This document shows, piece by piece, positions 18,082 through 27,286 of a stretch of 64,000 bases of DNA. The number at the start of each line of letters is the position of its first letter. Positions within the stretch are counted from its first letter, which is position 1. Both the position numbers and the translations under genes were made by a program. The notes below the pieces were generated by a model. The model worked only from the letters and a program-made list of their open reading frames with translations, was not told where the DNA came from and ran no database searches. Source of the stretch: Chitinophaga sp. MM2321. Its GTDB lineage: Bacteria > Bacteroidota > Bacteroidia > Chitinophagales > Chitinophagaceae. The stretch lies in the NCBI RefSeq assembly GCF_964033635.1, contig NZ_OZ035533.1, forward strand, positions 2,480,001 to 2,544,000, given 5' to 3'.

Positions 18082-19719
18082 ATGATGTCAACAGTATCCC
18101 TACGTTCCCGTAAATGGGCCGTTTTAGAATTAGTTATTATTATAGCACTGGCCCTGGTGCCGCTATTTGCGACATTCCCTTACCGCGTAAATATTTTTTT
18201 ATCCTGGGAGGGTGCTTACCGCTTGTCCTCCGGACAAGTTCCCTACAAAGATTTTGGTACTCCGCTGGGGTATGGTTACTGGATCATTCCGGCCCTCTTT
18301 TTCAAACTGCTGGGACCGCAGATGATTACCCTCGTGAAGGCGCAGGTATTTATTAATATTATCGCTGGGTTATCTTTCCGTTCCATCATGAAAAGCCTGG
18401 GTGTTGCACCCGGTGTACGGCTGTTATCGGTATTGGTATTTGTGTTGTCGTATTCTTTTTCCAATTTCTGGCCCTGGTATAACCATACTGTTATTGTATA
18501 TGAACTGGTAGCCCTGAGCTTTCTGCTGAAATCCTTTTTCGCGGAAAAGCGGCTGTATCAATATATTCACATGGCTGCCGCCGCATTATTTGTGTTCCTG
18601 TCGGTATTTACGAAACAGGATGGCGGAGGACTGGCCCTGATGCTGTGCCTGGCGCTGCTCGCCTATAATAGCCTGGAAACCCGCCGCTGGTGGGATGTGC
18701 CGGTATTCCTGGGTATGTTCGCAGTGATTGCGGCTATCTTTATTGTACCGCTCATGCCGGGCTTCGCCTACTGGTTTAACCACGGACAGGCACCGCATAA
18801 CTCACGGTTAGCCCTAAACGATTTTACAGATGAGATCATGGGTAATTCCAATTGGATCAAAGCCTATGTAATACTGGTTGTGCTTTGCCTGGTAGCACAG
18901 GTGAAAAATTGGGGCAGTTGGATTCATCAGCGCCGGGAGGTATTGTTTGCGCTGGTTACCCTGGGTATCCTGGGGGAAGCGGCTATCTTCCAGGTTACGA
19001 GTTACACCCCGCCGGATAATAACATCTTCTTTCACAGCTTTGCTTTTGCTTTCATTGCCGCAGGTTTATGCGATTTGCTGAAGGTGCAGATCAACAGCGG
19101 CAAGCCATTGTTACTGGCAACCGTACTGGTACTGTTCTGGTGGTCCGGCTCCTGGTGGAAATATATAGGCCGTTATACCGATCGCTTGTTTCCTGTTAAA
19201 GAAGAAGTGGCAACAGATAACGGGCAGCATGAAAATGTGGTTTCCCGCCGGAATTTTATGGTGAACCTGGATACCACAGACGTGCCGGTTTCTACCTGGG
19301 TGTTTTCCGATCTCAAAGTATTTCATGGTATATATATGCCGTCATCTACGGTAGATGGTATTAATCGCGTACTGGCGTTACCGGTAGTAAAAGAAAAGAA
19401 GGAGGCGATTAAGGTGCTGAATATGACCGAGCTTACGCCGCTGGCGGCAGCCATGCCTTATAAAGAGGAAACCGGTCCCGATTTCCCGTTATGGTATCAT
19501 TTGGGTGTGGGGATGTTTAACCGGCAGCTGGCCACTTTCAAGGAAAAGGTAGCGCAGCAGCATTATGACCTGGTGTTGTATGAGTATGCCCCTACGCTGA
19601 ACAATTTCTTCCCCTGGGCATTGCGGGACGACCTGAAAGCGCACTACCAGCAGGTAGATACTTTCCTGGCGCCCAGAAGGCCAGCCAACGCTACTATAGA
19701 AGTGTATATCAGAAAATAA
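18082..19719 (+). CDS. Multi-membrane GT-C type glycosyltransferase
   Basis: The 545-residue protein has roughly ten to twelve hydrophobic segments in the first 400 residues and a soluble C-terminal part of about 140. The early loop SWEGAYRLSSGQVPYKDFGT (E43, D57) is the acidic loop pattern of GT-C enzymes that take sugars from polyprenyl-phosphate donors on the outer face of the inner membrane. The exact CAZy family is not clear; a GT39/GT83-like group is most similar by eye. It starts 105 bp from the divergent UbiA/DprE operon and 91 bp before a second GT-C gene, so it probably uses the lipid-linked pentose made there. That link is inference. Confidence 0.75.
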   Translation: MMSTVSLRSRKWAVLELVIIIALALVPLFATFPYRVNIFLSWEGAYRLSSGQVPYKDFGTPLGYGYWIIPALFFKLLGPQMITLVKAQVFINIIAGLSFRSIMKSLGVAPGVRLLSVLVFVLSYSFSNFWPWYNHTVIVYELVALSFLLKSFFAEKRLYQYIHMAAAALFVFLSVFTKQDGGGLALMLCLALLAYNSLETRRWWDVPVFLGMFAVIAAIFIVPLMPGFAYWFNHGQAPHNSRLALNDFTDEIMGNSNWIKAYVILVVLCLVAQVKNWGSWIHQRREVLFALVTLGILGEAAIFQVTSYTPPDNNIFFHSFAFAFIAAGLCDLLKVQINSGKPLLLATVLVLFWWSGSWWKYIGRYTDRLFPVKEEVATDNGQHENVVSRRNFMVNLDTTDVPVSTWVFSDLKVFHGIYMPSSTVDGINRVLALPVVKEKKEAIKVLNMTELTPLAAAMPYKEETGPDFPLWYHLGVGMFNRQLATFKEKVAQQHYDLVLYEYAPTLNNFFPWALRDDLKAHYQQVDTFLAPRRPANATIEVYIRK

Positions 19720-19810
19720 ACCCAATTCGTATTTAGTAAATTTTTCATGTAATTTTACCCGTGAAAGCCTTTTAGAGGATAACTACAACTGTCACATTGA
19801 ATTAACAATT

Positions 19811-21016
19811 ATGCAAACTTCTGCCATCAGAGGGCGTTGGGAAGGGATATGCCGTGCTGTCAGCCGTATTCCGATGATCTACCTGTATTCATTCTTTCTG
19901 GCGATGGCGATCGCAATTTCCTTTCACTCCTGGTATTCATCGCAGGATATGGAGAGATGGACCCGCTACAACAATTTCCTGATTTTCAAGCAGGCATGGT
20001 CACATCTCATACATTACCAGGACCTGTATGTATTGTACGAGGCGGAATATTATGACCTCTATAAATACAGTCCTTCTTTTGCCATGTGGATGGGCGTATT
20101 CGCCTGGATGCCGGATGTACCGGCCCTGATATGCTGGAATATCCTGAATGTGGTGGTATTTATATGGGCTATGCGAACCCTGCCCGTGTGCAAAGCGCAT
20201 ATGCCGGCCATGTTCCTTTTCCTGGCTATTGAAATGATGATTGCACTCACCAGCTCACAGATTAATGTTGCTATCGCCGGCGCTTTTATCCTCTCCTGGC
20301 ATTTTATGGAGAATAAGAAAGTGTGGGCAGCGGCCTTATGTGTGGTGATCACTATCTATATAAAGATCTTTGGGATTGTGGCGTTGTCGCTGTTTATCCT
20401 GTATCCCGAAAGATGGAAGGCCGCCTTTTACACGGTTTTCTGGATCGTAGTGCTGGGGTTAATGCCGTTGCTGGTGGTTTCTCCGGCCCAGCTGCTGTTC
20501 CTGTATAAAAGCTGGGCGCACCTGTTGACCAATGATTTCTCGGCTTCCTACGGCGTATCCGTAATGGGTTGGTGGCATACCTGGTTTAATATGGAGATCT
20601 CGAAGCAGACATTTATACTAACGGCGGCGGCCTTGTTTATGGTGCCGTTTACCCGTTTTCAATATTATAAGGAGCCCTTGTTCCGGTTGCATATGTTGTC
20701 TTCGATCCTGATATGGGTGGTTATTTTTAACCATAAAGGCGAGTCGCCCACCTATATTATTGCGCTGATGGGAGTGGCCATCTGGTATTTTACGCAGCAG
20801 CCAACCCGGATAAATTCGATCCTGGCAGTACTCACTTTAGTATTTACTTCCTTCTCTTCAACCGACCTCATCACACCATACTGGATCGCCAGAACATATG
20901 TTGAACCCTACGCGGTGAAGGCTGTTTTTTGTTCTATCGTATGGCTGAAAATAATAATTGATCCAATGTTGGCCGGGTGGGCGCCTGCTCTCCGGAAAAC
21001 GCCCCAGTTATTATAA
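19811..21016 (+). CDS. GT87 (DUF2029) family glycosyltransferase
   Basis: The 401-residue membrane protein has about ten hydrophobic segments. The motif DLYVLYEAEYYDLYKYSPSF in the first periplasmic loop (residues 71-90) is the hallmark of DUF2029/GT87 proteins, and the charged residues there are candidate catalytic groups. GT87 includes mycobacterial enzymes that transfer mannose or arabinose from polyprenyl-phosphate donors. With the preceding GT-C gene and the neighbouring DprE-type operon, it is a natural end user of a lipid-linked arabinose. The acceptor (capsule, exopolysaccharide, lipopolysaccharide or protein) is unknown. A strong 36-bp palindromic terminator follows. Confidence 0.8.
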   Translation: MQTSAIRGRWEGICRAVSRIPMIYLYSFFLAMAIAISFHSWYSSQDMERWTRYNNFLIFKQAWSHLIHYQDLYVLYEAEYYDLYKYSPSFAMWMGVFAWMPDVPALICWNILNVVVFIWAMRTLPVCKAHMPAMFLFLAIEMMIALTSSQINVAIAGAFILSWHFMENKKVWAAALCVVITIYIKIFGIVALSLFILYPERWKAAFYTVFWIVVLGLMPLLVVSPAQLLFLYKSWAHLLTNDFSASYGVSVMGWWHTWFNMEISKQTFILTAAALFMVPFTRFQYYKEPLFRLHMLSSILIWVVIFNHKGESPTYIIALMGVAIWYFTQQPTRINSILAVLTLVFTSFSSTDLITPYWIARTYVEPYAVKAVFCSIVWLKIIIDPMLAGWAPALRKTPQLL

Positions 21017-21044
21017 CTACGCGCATTAAAATACTATCATTCTG

Positions 21045-21080
21045 ACATAAAAACAGCCCTTTAAAGGGCTGTTTTTATGT
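21045..21080 (+). terminator. Perfect 36-bp palindromic terminator
   Basis: ACATAAAAACAGCCCTTT (21045-21062) is followed directly by its exact complement (21063-21080), with a GC-rich centre and T-run. It ends the two-gene glycosyltransferase unit. Confidence 0.85.
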
Positions 21081-21145
21081 TTACAAGCTAATGATTTATA
21101 GTTGTTTATATCATTTTTATTAAAGTAAGATGGTAAAGAGACAAA

Positions 21146-21198
21146 AACCGGTATTTACCCCTCTTTTTTACTAACCATCAAAATTAATTTTACCGGTT
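21146..21198. promoter_or_regulatory. Paired ACCGGT inverted repeat before the CGNR regulator
   Basis: AACCGGTA (21146-21153) and TACCGGTT (21191-21198) are exact inverted copies about 37 bases apart. The right copy sits just upstream of the -7 element TAGCTTTG (21211-21218). Two sites flanking a promoter could bind the regulator encoded immediately downstream; no direct evidence exists. Confidence 0.3.
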
Positions 21199-21210
21199 AA
21201 TAATATGTTT

Positions 21211-21218
21211 TAGCTTTG
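21211..21218 (+). promoter_or_regulatory. -7 element of the CGNR regulator operon
   Basis: TAGCTTTG matches TAnnTTTG, with TTTA 18 bases upstream at 21189-21192. The ATG follows 25 bases later. Confidence 0.5.
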
Positions 21219-21243
21219 TAGGATAGACCATAAAAGTTTACTT

Positions 21244-21864
21244 ATGTCTGCTCAAAAAACGCTTGCTTCACTCCGCCTGGATGGTGGTATACTTTGCCTG
21301 GATTTCGTGAATACGGTCAGTAACCGGCGGCGCTCAACTACTCATGATTACCTTCCCAACTTCCGGGAATTGCTTCAATGGTATGCGCACACGGGAGCAT
21401 TATCTGCCAAAACTATCCAGACATTGGAACGCCTGGCGAAGGGGTATCCTCAAAAGGCGGCAGTCATTTTTGACAAGAGCATCCAGCTGCGGGAATTATT
21501 GCTGCGGTTGTTTACTGCCGTCATCGCACATAAACCACCTGCCGCATCTGACCTGCAACTTTTCAATACTTATATGGCAGATGCCTACGCCAATATTGAA
21601 ATGGCCTGGCGCTCCGCTACCCGGCAAGGGGAACTGCAGTTTAATGCGCCCGCACTGGAACAGGTGAACTGGTGGCTGGTAAAATCGGCCGTGGAATTAT
21701 ACAGTTCGGGAAAGCTCGCACAGGTGCGGCAATGTCCGGCCTGCGGCTGGCTGTTTCTCGATAAAAGCCGGAACGGCTCCCGTAAGTGGTGTAGCATGAG
21801 TACCTGCGGTGATGTAAGCAAAGTGAAACAAAACTATGAGCGGAAGAAAAAGAAGAAAGCATAA
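21244..21864 (+). CDS. CGNR-type zinc-finger regulator with ABATE domain
   Basis: The 206-residue protein opens with LRLDGGILCLDFVNTVSNR, the ABATE (DUF1470) ligand-binding-like domain. It ends with a treble-clef zinc finger: CPACGWLFLDKSRNGSRKWC then C-G-D-V before a basic helix KVKQNYERKKKKKA. The family name motif CGNR reads CGDV here, so the asparagine and arginine are replaced while the zinc cysteines are kept. Proteins of this type are presumed stress-linked transcription regulators. The next gene starts 17 bases downstream and is probably co-transcribed. A paired ACCGGT repeat and -7 element lie upstream. Confidence 0.85.
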   Translation: MSAQKTLASLRLDGGILCLDFVNTVSNRRRSTTHDYLPNFRELLQWYAHTGALSAKTIQTLERLAKGYPQKAAVIFDKSIQLRELLLRLFTAVIAHKPPAASDLQLFNTYMADAYANIEMAWRSATRQGELQFNAPALEQVNWWLVKSAVELYSSGKLAQVRQCPACGWLFLDKSRNGSRKWCSMSTCGDVSKVKQNYERKKKKKA

Positions 21865-21881
21865 TTCGTAATTTCATATAT

Positions 21882-22841
21882 ATGAATACAATCACCTGGG
21901 GAATCATCGGCTGCGGAAATGTGACAGAAGTAAAAAGTGGGCCTGCTTTCAAATTGGCCAGCAACAGCTCAGTACATGCCGTTATGCGCAGAGATGCGGC
22001 ACTGGCAAAAGATTATGCAGCCAGACATGGCATTGCTGCCTGGTATAATGATGCTTACGCGCTCCTGGATGATCCGGAAGTGAATGCCATTTATATTGCT
22101 ACCCCGCCGGCCAGTCACGAGGAATATGCCATGGCTGCCATAGATCGGGGATACCCGGTGTATATCGAAAAGCCGGTAGGACTGGATGCCGCTGCCGCCA
22201 ATCGTATAGCCGCCGCCGTGGCAAGTAAAAATGGGCTTGCCAGCGTAGCACATTATCGCCGCAGATTGCCGGCTTTCATCTGTGTAAAACAACTGCTGGA
22301 ACAAAAAGCGATCGGAGAAGTAGTTGCTGTGGACCTGCGGTTTTGGAAAGCTGCCGCCAAAGAAAACGCCGGCTGGCGCCTGGACCCCGGCTTATCGGGT
22401 GGCGGATATTTTCACGACCTGGCGCCACATCAGCTGGATATCATGCTGTATTATTTCGGTAAGCCACTACAGTGCAATGGTTTAAGTGCCGGCAGCGATC
22501 CCCGTGTTGCCGATATCGTCAGCGGACAGATCTTGTTTGAAGATAATATCCTGTTTAATGGCAGCTGGAATTTTATCTCTCCCGAAAATGAAATTACAGA
22601 TGAATGTATCATTAGTGGAAGCAAAGGAAGTATCAGGTTTCATTTTTTTACCGATTTTGACCAGGTCACTTTAAAAACAGCCGATCATACGGAAACGTTC
22701 CGTTTTGAGAATCCGAAGCACATCCAACAGCACCTGATTGCCGACGTAGTTAGCTATTTTCGTGGTGAAGGGTCCAATCCCTGCTCCGTTGCAGAAGCCG
22801 CCACTGGCCTGGAATTGATGGAACAATTTTTACGGCATTAG
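21882..22841 (+). CDS. Gfo/Idh/MocA family oxidoreductase
   Basis: The 319-residue protein has an N-terminal Rossmann motif WGIIGCGNVTEVKSGPA. The conserved YIEKPVGLDAAAANRI carries the EKP lysine used in catalysis, and the C-terminal sheet domain includes FHDLAPHQLDIMLYYFG with the active-site D-x3-H pattern. It is NAD(P)-dependent and acts on a sugar, inositol or related hydroxyl group; the substrate cannot be read. It lies 17 bp behind the CGNR regulator, which may sense its substrate. No transporter is nearby. The downstream 256-bp gap holds a small TTATCCA/TGGATAA hairpin (22933-22950) and AT-rich sequence. Confidence 0.88.
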   Translation: MNTITWGIIGCGNVTEVKSGPAFKLASNSSVHAVMRRDAALAKDYAARHGIAAWYNDAYALLDDPEVNAIYIATPPASHEEYAMAAIDRGYPVYIEKPVGLDAAAANRIAAAVASKNGLASVAHYRRRLPAFICVKQLLEQKAIGEVVAVDLRFWKAAAKENAGWRLDPGLSGGGYFHDLAPHQLDIMLYYFGKPLQCNGLSAGSDPRVADIVSGQILFEDNILFNGSWNFISPENEITDECIISGSKGSIRFHFFTDFDQVTLKTADHTETFRFENPKHIQQHLIADVVSYFRGEGSNPCSVAEAATGLELMEQFLRH

Positions 22842-23097
22842 TCCTGAAATCTACGGAAAGGGGAGAGATTTCCTTTCCTTTTACCCATGAGAAATGTTAT
22901 ATTGCAAGTTCACACTTTACAGGAATAGCCCGTTATCCAACTCTGGATAAGCCCTGTTGATGAACCACAGCCGCTTTAGCAGCATTGTATTTATTTATAT
23001 ATATGATATATAGGTTCCGCTCTTTTGGGTGCATTATTTGTTTTGTTGGTGCTTTCCCTATTGAGAAAGTAATTTGATAATAGATATATAAACGACT

Positions 23098-25272
23098 ATG
23101 CGCAAAACCATTATTGTATCGAACAGGCTTCCGGTTAAGATTACAGAGAAAGACGGTGAATTTTCCTTACAAGCCAGCGAAGGCGGATTGGCAACGGGTT
23201 TGGGGTCTATTTACAGAGAAGGGAACAATATCTGGATCGGATGGCCCGGACAAGATATAGGCGATCCGAAGCAACAGGAAAAGGTAATGAAGCAGTTAAA
23301 GCAGATGAATCTGATGCCTGTTTACCTGACCCAGGAAGAGATCAATAACTTTTACGAAGGGTTCTCCAATGAAACACTGTGGCCGGTATTCCACTATATG
23401 GCGGTGTATGCCCACTATGAACAAACTTATTGGGATGCATATGAACAGGTAAACAGGAAATTCAGGGATATTATTTTACAGGTTGCAGAACCGGGAGACA
23501 TTATCTGGATCCATGACTACCAGCTTTTATTATTGCCGGGAATGATCCGTGCGGAAATGCCCGAAATATCTGTCGGCTTTTTCCAGCACATTCCATTTCC
23601 ATCATACGAATTGTTCCGGTTGATCCCCTGGCGCACTGAAATCCTGGAAGGGATGCTGGGCGCCGATCTGATGGGCTTCCATACTTTTGATGATACCCGT
23701 CACTTCCTCAATGCCGCCAGTCGCCTGTTACCGGTAACAACTACCGCCAACGTGGTATCGTATAACGACCGGGCCATTGTTGTGGAAACTTTCCCCATGG
23801 GCATTGACTATAATAAATATGCATCGCTGGGGAGTGATCCGGAAGTATTGGAACAGCTGCAAAACCTGAAAGAAAACTTTCAGCAGGACCGGCTGATACT
23901 CTCTATAGACCGCCTGGATTACAGCAAGGGAATCCTGCAACGTCTCCAGGCTTTTGAACTGCTGCTACAAATGCACCCGGAATATATCGGGAAGGTAGTA
24001 TTATATATGATTGTTGTTCCTTCCCGGGATACCGTGCCACAATACAAAGAATTACGGGATGAGATAGATAAACAGGTGGGAAATATCAATGCCCGTTTCC
24101 GTACGCTCAGCTGGCATCCGGTGCAGTATTTCTACCGTTCTTTTCCTGTAGAAGTGTTGTCGGCACTTTATAATTACGCGGATATTTGTCTTGTTACACC
24201 TATGCGCGATGGAATGAATCTCGTCAGCAAGGAATATGTAGCGAGTCGTAATAATAATGATGGAGTATTGATTCTGAGCGAGATGGCCGGTGCATCTAAA
24301 GAATTGATTGATGCGATCATCGTTAATCCGAACAATATCGGCGCCATCACACGAGCTATTGTAGACGCGCTGAATATGCCACTGGAAGAACAGGAGCGCC
24401 GCATGAAACAGATGCGGCAGGTGGTGTCCAAGTTTAATATTAATCACTGGGTGAAGCTGTTCATGACACGCCTCGATGAAGTGAATATCATGCAGCAGAA
24501 TATGCTGGCCCGTCGGGTAAACCAGGAAACAGCCGTGTTGATCCGTCAGCAATACAAACAAAGCAAGCGGCGGATTATATTCCTGGACTACGACGGTACG
24601 CTGGTAGGGTTCCAACCCGACATTGACCAGGCCGCGCCGGATGCTGATCTCTATCATCTCTTGCGTGAGCTGGCAGCCGTACCCGGCAGTGATGTGGTGA
24701 TGATCAGCGGCAGAAAGCATGAAACACTGGGGGAGTGGTTTGGTCATCTTCCGCTGGATCTGATAGCAGAACACGGCGCCTGGCAAAAAACGAAAGAAGG
24801 AGAATGGTACCAGCTTCCGGGTCTTACCGATAAATGGAAAGAAGAAATCATCATGATGATGGAACAATGCACGGATCGTACGCCGGGCTCATTTATAGAA
24901 GAGAAAAGTTATTCCCTTGCATGGCATTACCGGAAAGTGGAATCCGGGCTCGGCGAGCTGAGAGCCAATGAGCTCATGAATACTTTACGCTACTACACGG
25001 TGGAAAAAGCATTGCAGGTATTACCCGGCGATAAAGTAATAGAAGTAAAGAATATAGAGATCAATAAAGGGAAAGCCGCGCTCAGCTGGTTGCACCATAA
25101 AAAATATGATTTCATTATGGCTATGGGAGACGATGTGACAGATGAAGATATCTTCAAGGCACTTCCTGCCAAAGCCATTACGATCAAGGTGGGCAGTCAG
25201 GTATCTGCAGCCCGGTATTATTTAAGGAGTCATCATGAAGTGAGGCACTTGTTGAGAACACTTAAAAAATAG
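23098..25272 (+). CDS. otsA: Bifunctional trehalose-6-phosphate synthase / trehalose-phosphatase
   Basis: The 724-residue fusion begins with a GT20 domain (about 1-465) with VSNRLPVKI, the donor-site arginine region SIDRLDYSKGI and TPMRDGMNLVSKEYVAS. The HAD phosphatase domain (about 490-724) has motif I D497-Y-D499-GTL, a conserved AEHGAW, and MGDDVTDEDIF. The first half joins UDP-glucose and glucose-6-phosphate; the second removes phosphate to give trehalose, an osmotic and desiccation protectant. The N-terminal glycine-rich loop is present as SEGGLATGLGS. It faces a GH15 gene across a 135-bp inverted repeat. Such fusions are well known in Bacteroidota. Confidence 0.95.
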   Translation: MRKTIIVSNRLPVKITEKDGEFSLQASEGGLATGLGSIYREGNNIWIGWPGQDIGDPKQQEKVMKQLKQMNLMPVYLTQEEINNFYEGFSNETLWPVFHYMAVYAHYEQTYWDAYEQVNRKFRDIILQVAEPGDIIWIHDYQLLLLPGMIRAEMPEISVGFFQHIPFPSYELFRLIPWRTEILEGMLGADLMGFHTFDDTRHFLNAASRLLPVTTTANVVSYNDRAIVVETFPMGIDYNKYASLGSDPEVLEQLQNLKENFQQDRLILSIDRLDYSKGILQRLQAFELLLQMHPEYIGKVVLYMIVVPSRDTVPQYKELRDEIDKQVGNINARFRTLSWHPVQYFYRSFPVEVLSALYNYADICLVTPMRDGMNLVSKEYVASRNNNDGVLILSEMAGASKELIDAIIVNPNNIGAITRAIVDALNMPLEEQERRMKQMRQVVSKFNINHWVKLFMTRLDEVNIMQQNMLARRVNQETAVLIRQQYKQSKRRIIFLDYDGTLVGFQPDIDQAAPDADLYHLLRELAAVPGSDVVMISGRKHETLGEWFGHLPLDLIAEHGAWQKTKEGEWYQLPGLTDKWKEEIIMMMEQCTDRTPGSFIEEKSYSLAWHYRKVESGLGELRANELMNTLRYYTVEKALQVLPGDKVIEVKNIEINKGKAALSWLHHKKYDFIMAMGDDVTDEDIFKALPAKAITIKVGSQVSAARYYLRSHHEVRHLLRTLKK

Positions 25273-25406
25273 ACCAGGATTATAAGGAAATAAAAAGGAT
25301 TAGCCGGATTGAACTGGTAGACATAATAGAAGATCAATAATTTTTCTTCTTTCATATCTACCAGTTCAATCCGGCTAATCCTTTTTATTTCTATCTAATC
25401 CTGGTC
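25272..25406. repeat. 135-bp inverted repeat, class B, between otsAB and GH15
   Basis: The 50-bp arms 25272-25321 and 25357-25406 match except for a run of about five bases. The 35-base loop has its own AGAAGA/TCTTCT stem. The left arm starts with the last G of the otsAB stop codon (GACCAGGATTA); the right arm ends within the GH15 TGA stop codon. The same outer end GACCAGGATTA and similar GGATT units recur at 51851-51970. It is likely a terminator for both genes. Confidence 0.82.
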
Positions 25407-27186
25407 AGAGGAATATAGGTGTATCTAATTTCATAGAAATCCGGTACGCTGCGTTCATCAAACCTACATGGCTATACGCCTGGGGGAAATTACCCCACTG
25501 GCTGCCGGTAGCAGCTTCCACGTCTTCACTAAATAAAAGGAGGTGGTTTGAATATTGCAGCAGTTTTTCAAATTCACGTTGCGCATCATCCAAACGGCCT
25601 ACACAGGCGAGGGCTTCCACGTACCAGAAGGCACAAACGAGAAAAGTAGTTTTCGGTTTGCCAAAATCATCGGAATGAAGATACCGGTAGAAAAGCCCTT
25701 CGGGTGTTTTCAGTTCCCGTTCCAGACCAGCCAGGTGATCGCGCGCACGTTCAGAGGCGGGGTCCAGGTAGTTCATCATGATCAGCTGTAAGGTGCTGGC
25801 ATCCAGGTGTTGACTACCGGCGGCGTTGGTATATACTTTTCTAACCGGATCATAACAGCTTTCAATATGTGCTGCTGCACGTTCTTTCAGTTCAATCGCT
25901 TTTTGTGTGAGTGCTTCGTTGCCGATGGTGCGGGCCATTTTCTCCGCTGCATTGCAGCCGGCCCACTGAAAGAGGTTGGTGTAGCAATGGATGTTGGCCA
26001 TGTTACGGAATTCCCATATGCCTGCATCTTTTTCATCGATGGTCCGTTCTATCTTTTTCAACAAAAGGTTGATCCATCTGTCTGAATCTTTTCTCTCGGA
26101 AAAAATAAACCGGTGGTCGGTATACAAGGGAAGCATGGATATAAGTACCTGTCCGTAAATATCATTTTGTATATGCTCATATGCCTGGTTGCCTACGCGC
26201 ACCGGTTTATTTCCCATGTAACCGTTGAGATGCGGGAGTACGGTTTCCGATAAGGTTTTTTGGCCGGTGATCCCATATAGCGGCTGGTAGCGGAAGTCGC
26301 CGGAGAAGGAGATATCGGTAATATATCCGAAGTAGCGTTCCATTTCCTCAAAATGCCCGATATGGTTCAATGCCATGATCACATAATAGGTATCACGCAT
26401 CCAGCAATAGCGGTAATCCCAGTTGCGGCCACTGTCCGGAAATTCGGGTAAACTGGTAGTACTGGCGGCTATGATAGCGCCCGTATCTTCGTACTGGTGT
26501 ATTTTAAGTACCAGGGCAGCGCGGATTACATATGTCTGAAAGTAATTGGCGATAGAAGAATGTTTGATCCATGTACGCCAGTAGGTAACGGTATCCCGGA
26601 GAAACCGTTCGGCCGTAGTGGCCAGTGGTGCTTCCAACGGATGACCGTAAGTGAGGATCAGGTAGCGGGTATCATTCAGCACAAAAAATTCTTCTTCCAC
26701 CAGGTAGCTGACCGCAATATTTGTGGTAAGGCGGATGTTTTCATCACTGCCGGTAAACTCAATATGACTACTGCCACGGAGCGGATGTAATTTAACCGCG
26801 CCATAATCGTATACCGGTGAGCATTTTACACGGATGCGGGGAGAACCTTCCAGGGGTTCCAGCTTGCGGACCAGCATCAGCGGTTTGAAAAAACGCTCAT
26901 ATTGCAGGAAGCGGGGCGCAAAATCGGTGATGCGGTAGCTGCCTTCATTGGTGGTGATCTCTGTGCGAAGCACGTTGGTATTATCCATGTAGTACTGATG
27001 AGACGAATAATCGCCCTCCGGTAGTATGGAAAATTCACCCCCGTTTTTTTTGTCCAGCAGCCCGCCAAAAACAAACGAACTGTCCATTCTGGGCCAGCAG
27101 AGCCAATCTATATTTGTATCTTTATTGACATGCGCCAGGAAGGAGCAATTGCCAATAAGTCCAGTCTGATAGGTGTGTCTTTCCAT
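25405..27186 (-). CDS. GH15 family glycoside hydrolase (glucoamylase/trehalase type)
   Basis: The 593-residue protein has a beta-rich N-terminal domain (about 1-210) and an alpha/alpha barrel. Signatures are IGNCSFLAHVNKDTNIDWLCWPRMD at the start (key part DWLCWPRMDSS), GRNWDYRYCWMRDTYY, and the C-terminal GNFPQAYSHVGLMNAAYR with the preceding acidic EDVEAATG. Members release glucose from alpha-glucosides, and some mycobacterial and archaeal relatives split trehalose. Being opposite otsAB and next to glucokinase makes trehalase a sensible guess, not a fact. No signal peptide is seen, so it is cytoplasmic, which agrees with a trehalose role. Confidence 0.88.
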   Translation of the reverse strand: MERHTYQTGLIGNCSFLAHVNKDTNIDWLCWPRMDSSFVFGGLLDKKNGGEFSILPEGDYSSHQYYMDNTNVLRTEITTNEGSYRITDFAPRFLQYERFFKPLMLVRKLEPLEGSPRIRVKCSPVYDYGAVKLHPLRGSSHIEFTGSDENIRLTTNIAVSYLVEEEFFVLNDTRYLILTYGHPLEAPLATTAERFLRDTVTYWRTWIKHSSIANYFQTYVIRAALVLKIHQYEDTGAIIAASTTSLPEFPDSGRNWDYRYCWMRDTYYVIMALNHIGHFEEMERYFGYITDISFSGDFRYQPLYGITGQKTLSETVLPHLNGYMGNKPVRVGNQAYEHIQNDIYGQVLISMLPLYTDHRFIFSERKDSDRWINLLLKKIERTIDEKDAGIWEFRNMANIHCYTNLFQWAGCNAAEKMARTIGNEALTQKAIELKERAAAHIESCYDPVRKVYTNAAGSQHLDASTLQLIMMNYLDPASERARDHLAGLERELKTPEGLFYRYLHSDDFGKPKTTFLVCAFWYVEALACVGRLDDAQREFEKLLQYSNHLLLFSEDVEAATGSQWGNFPQAYSHVGLMNAAYRISMKLDTPIFL

Positions 27187-27286
27187 TATATGATCCGTTT
27201 ATTGGTTTACATTTTTTTTATAAAATTGTTCAATAGGGGCAAATGCTGTTCCAATTTGACTATTTTTAAGGATAAGTCCCACAACG

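Noticed and set aside
22933..22950. TTATCCA/TGGATAA hairpin in the gap before otsAB
   Set aside because: Small, AT-rich and without a T-run; could be chance.
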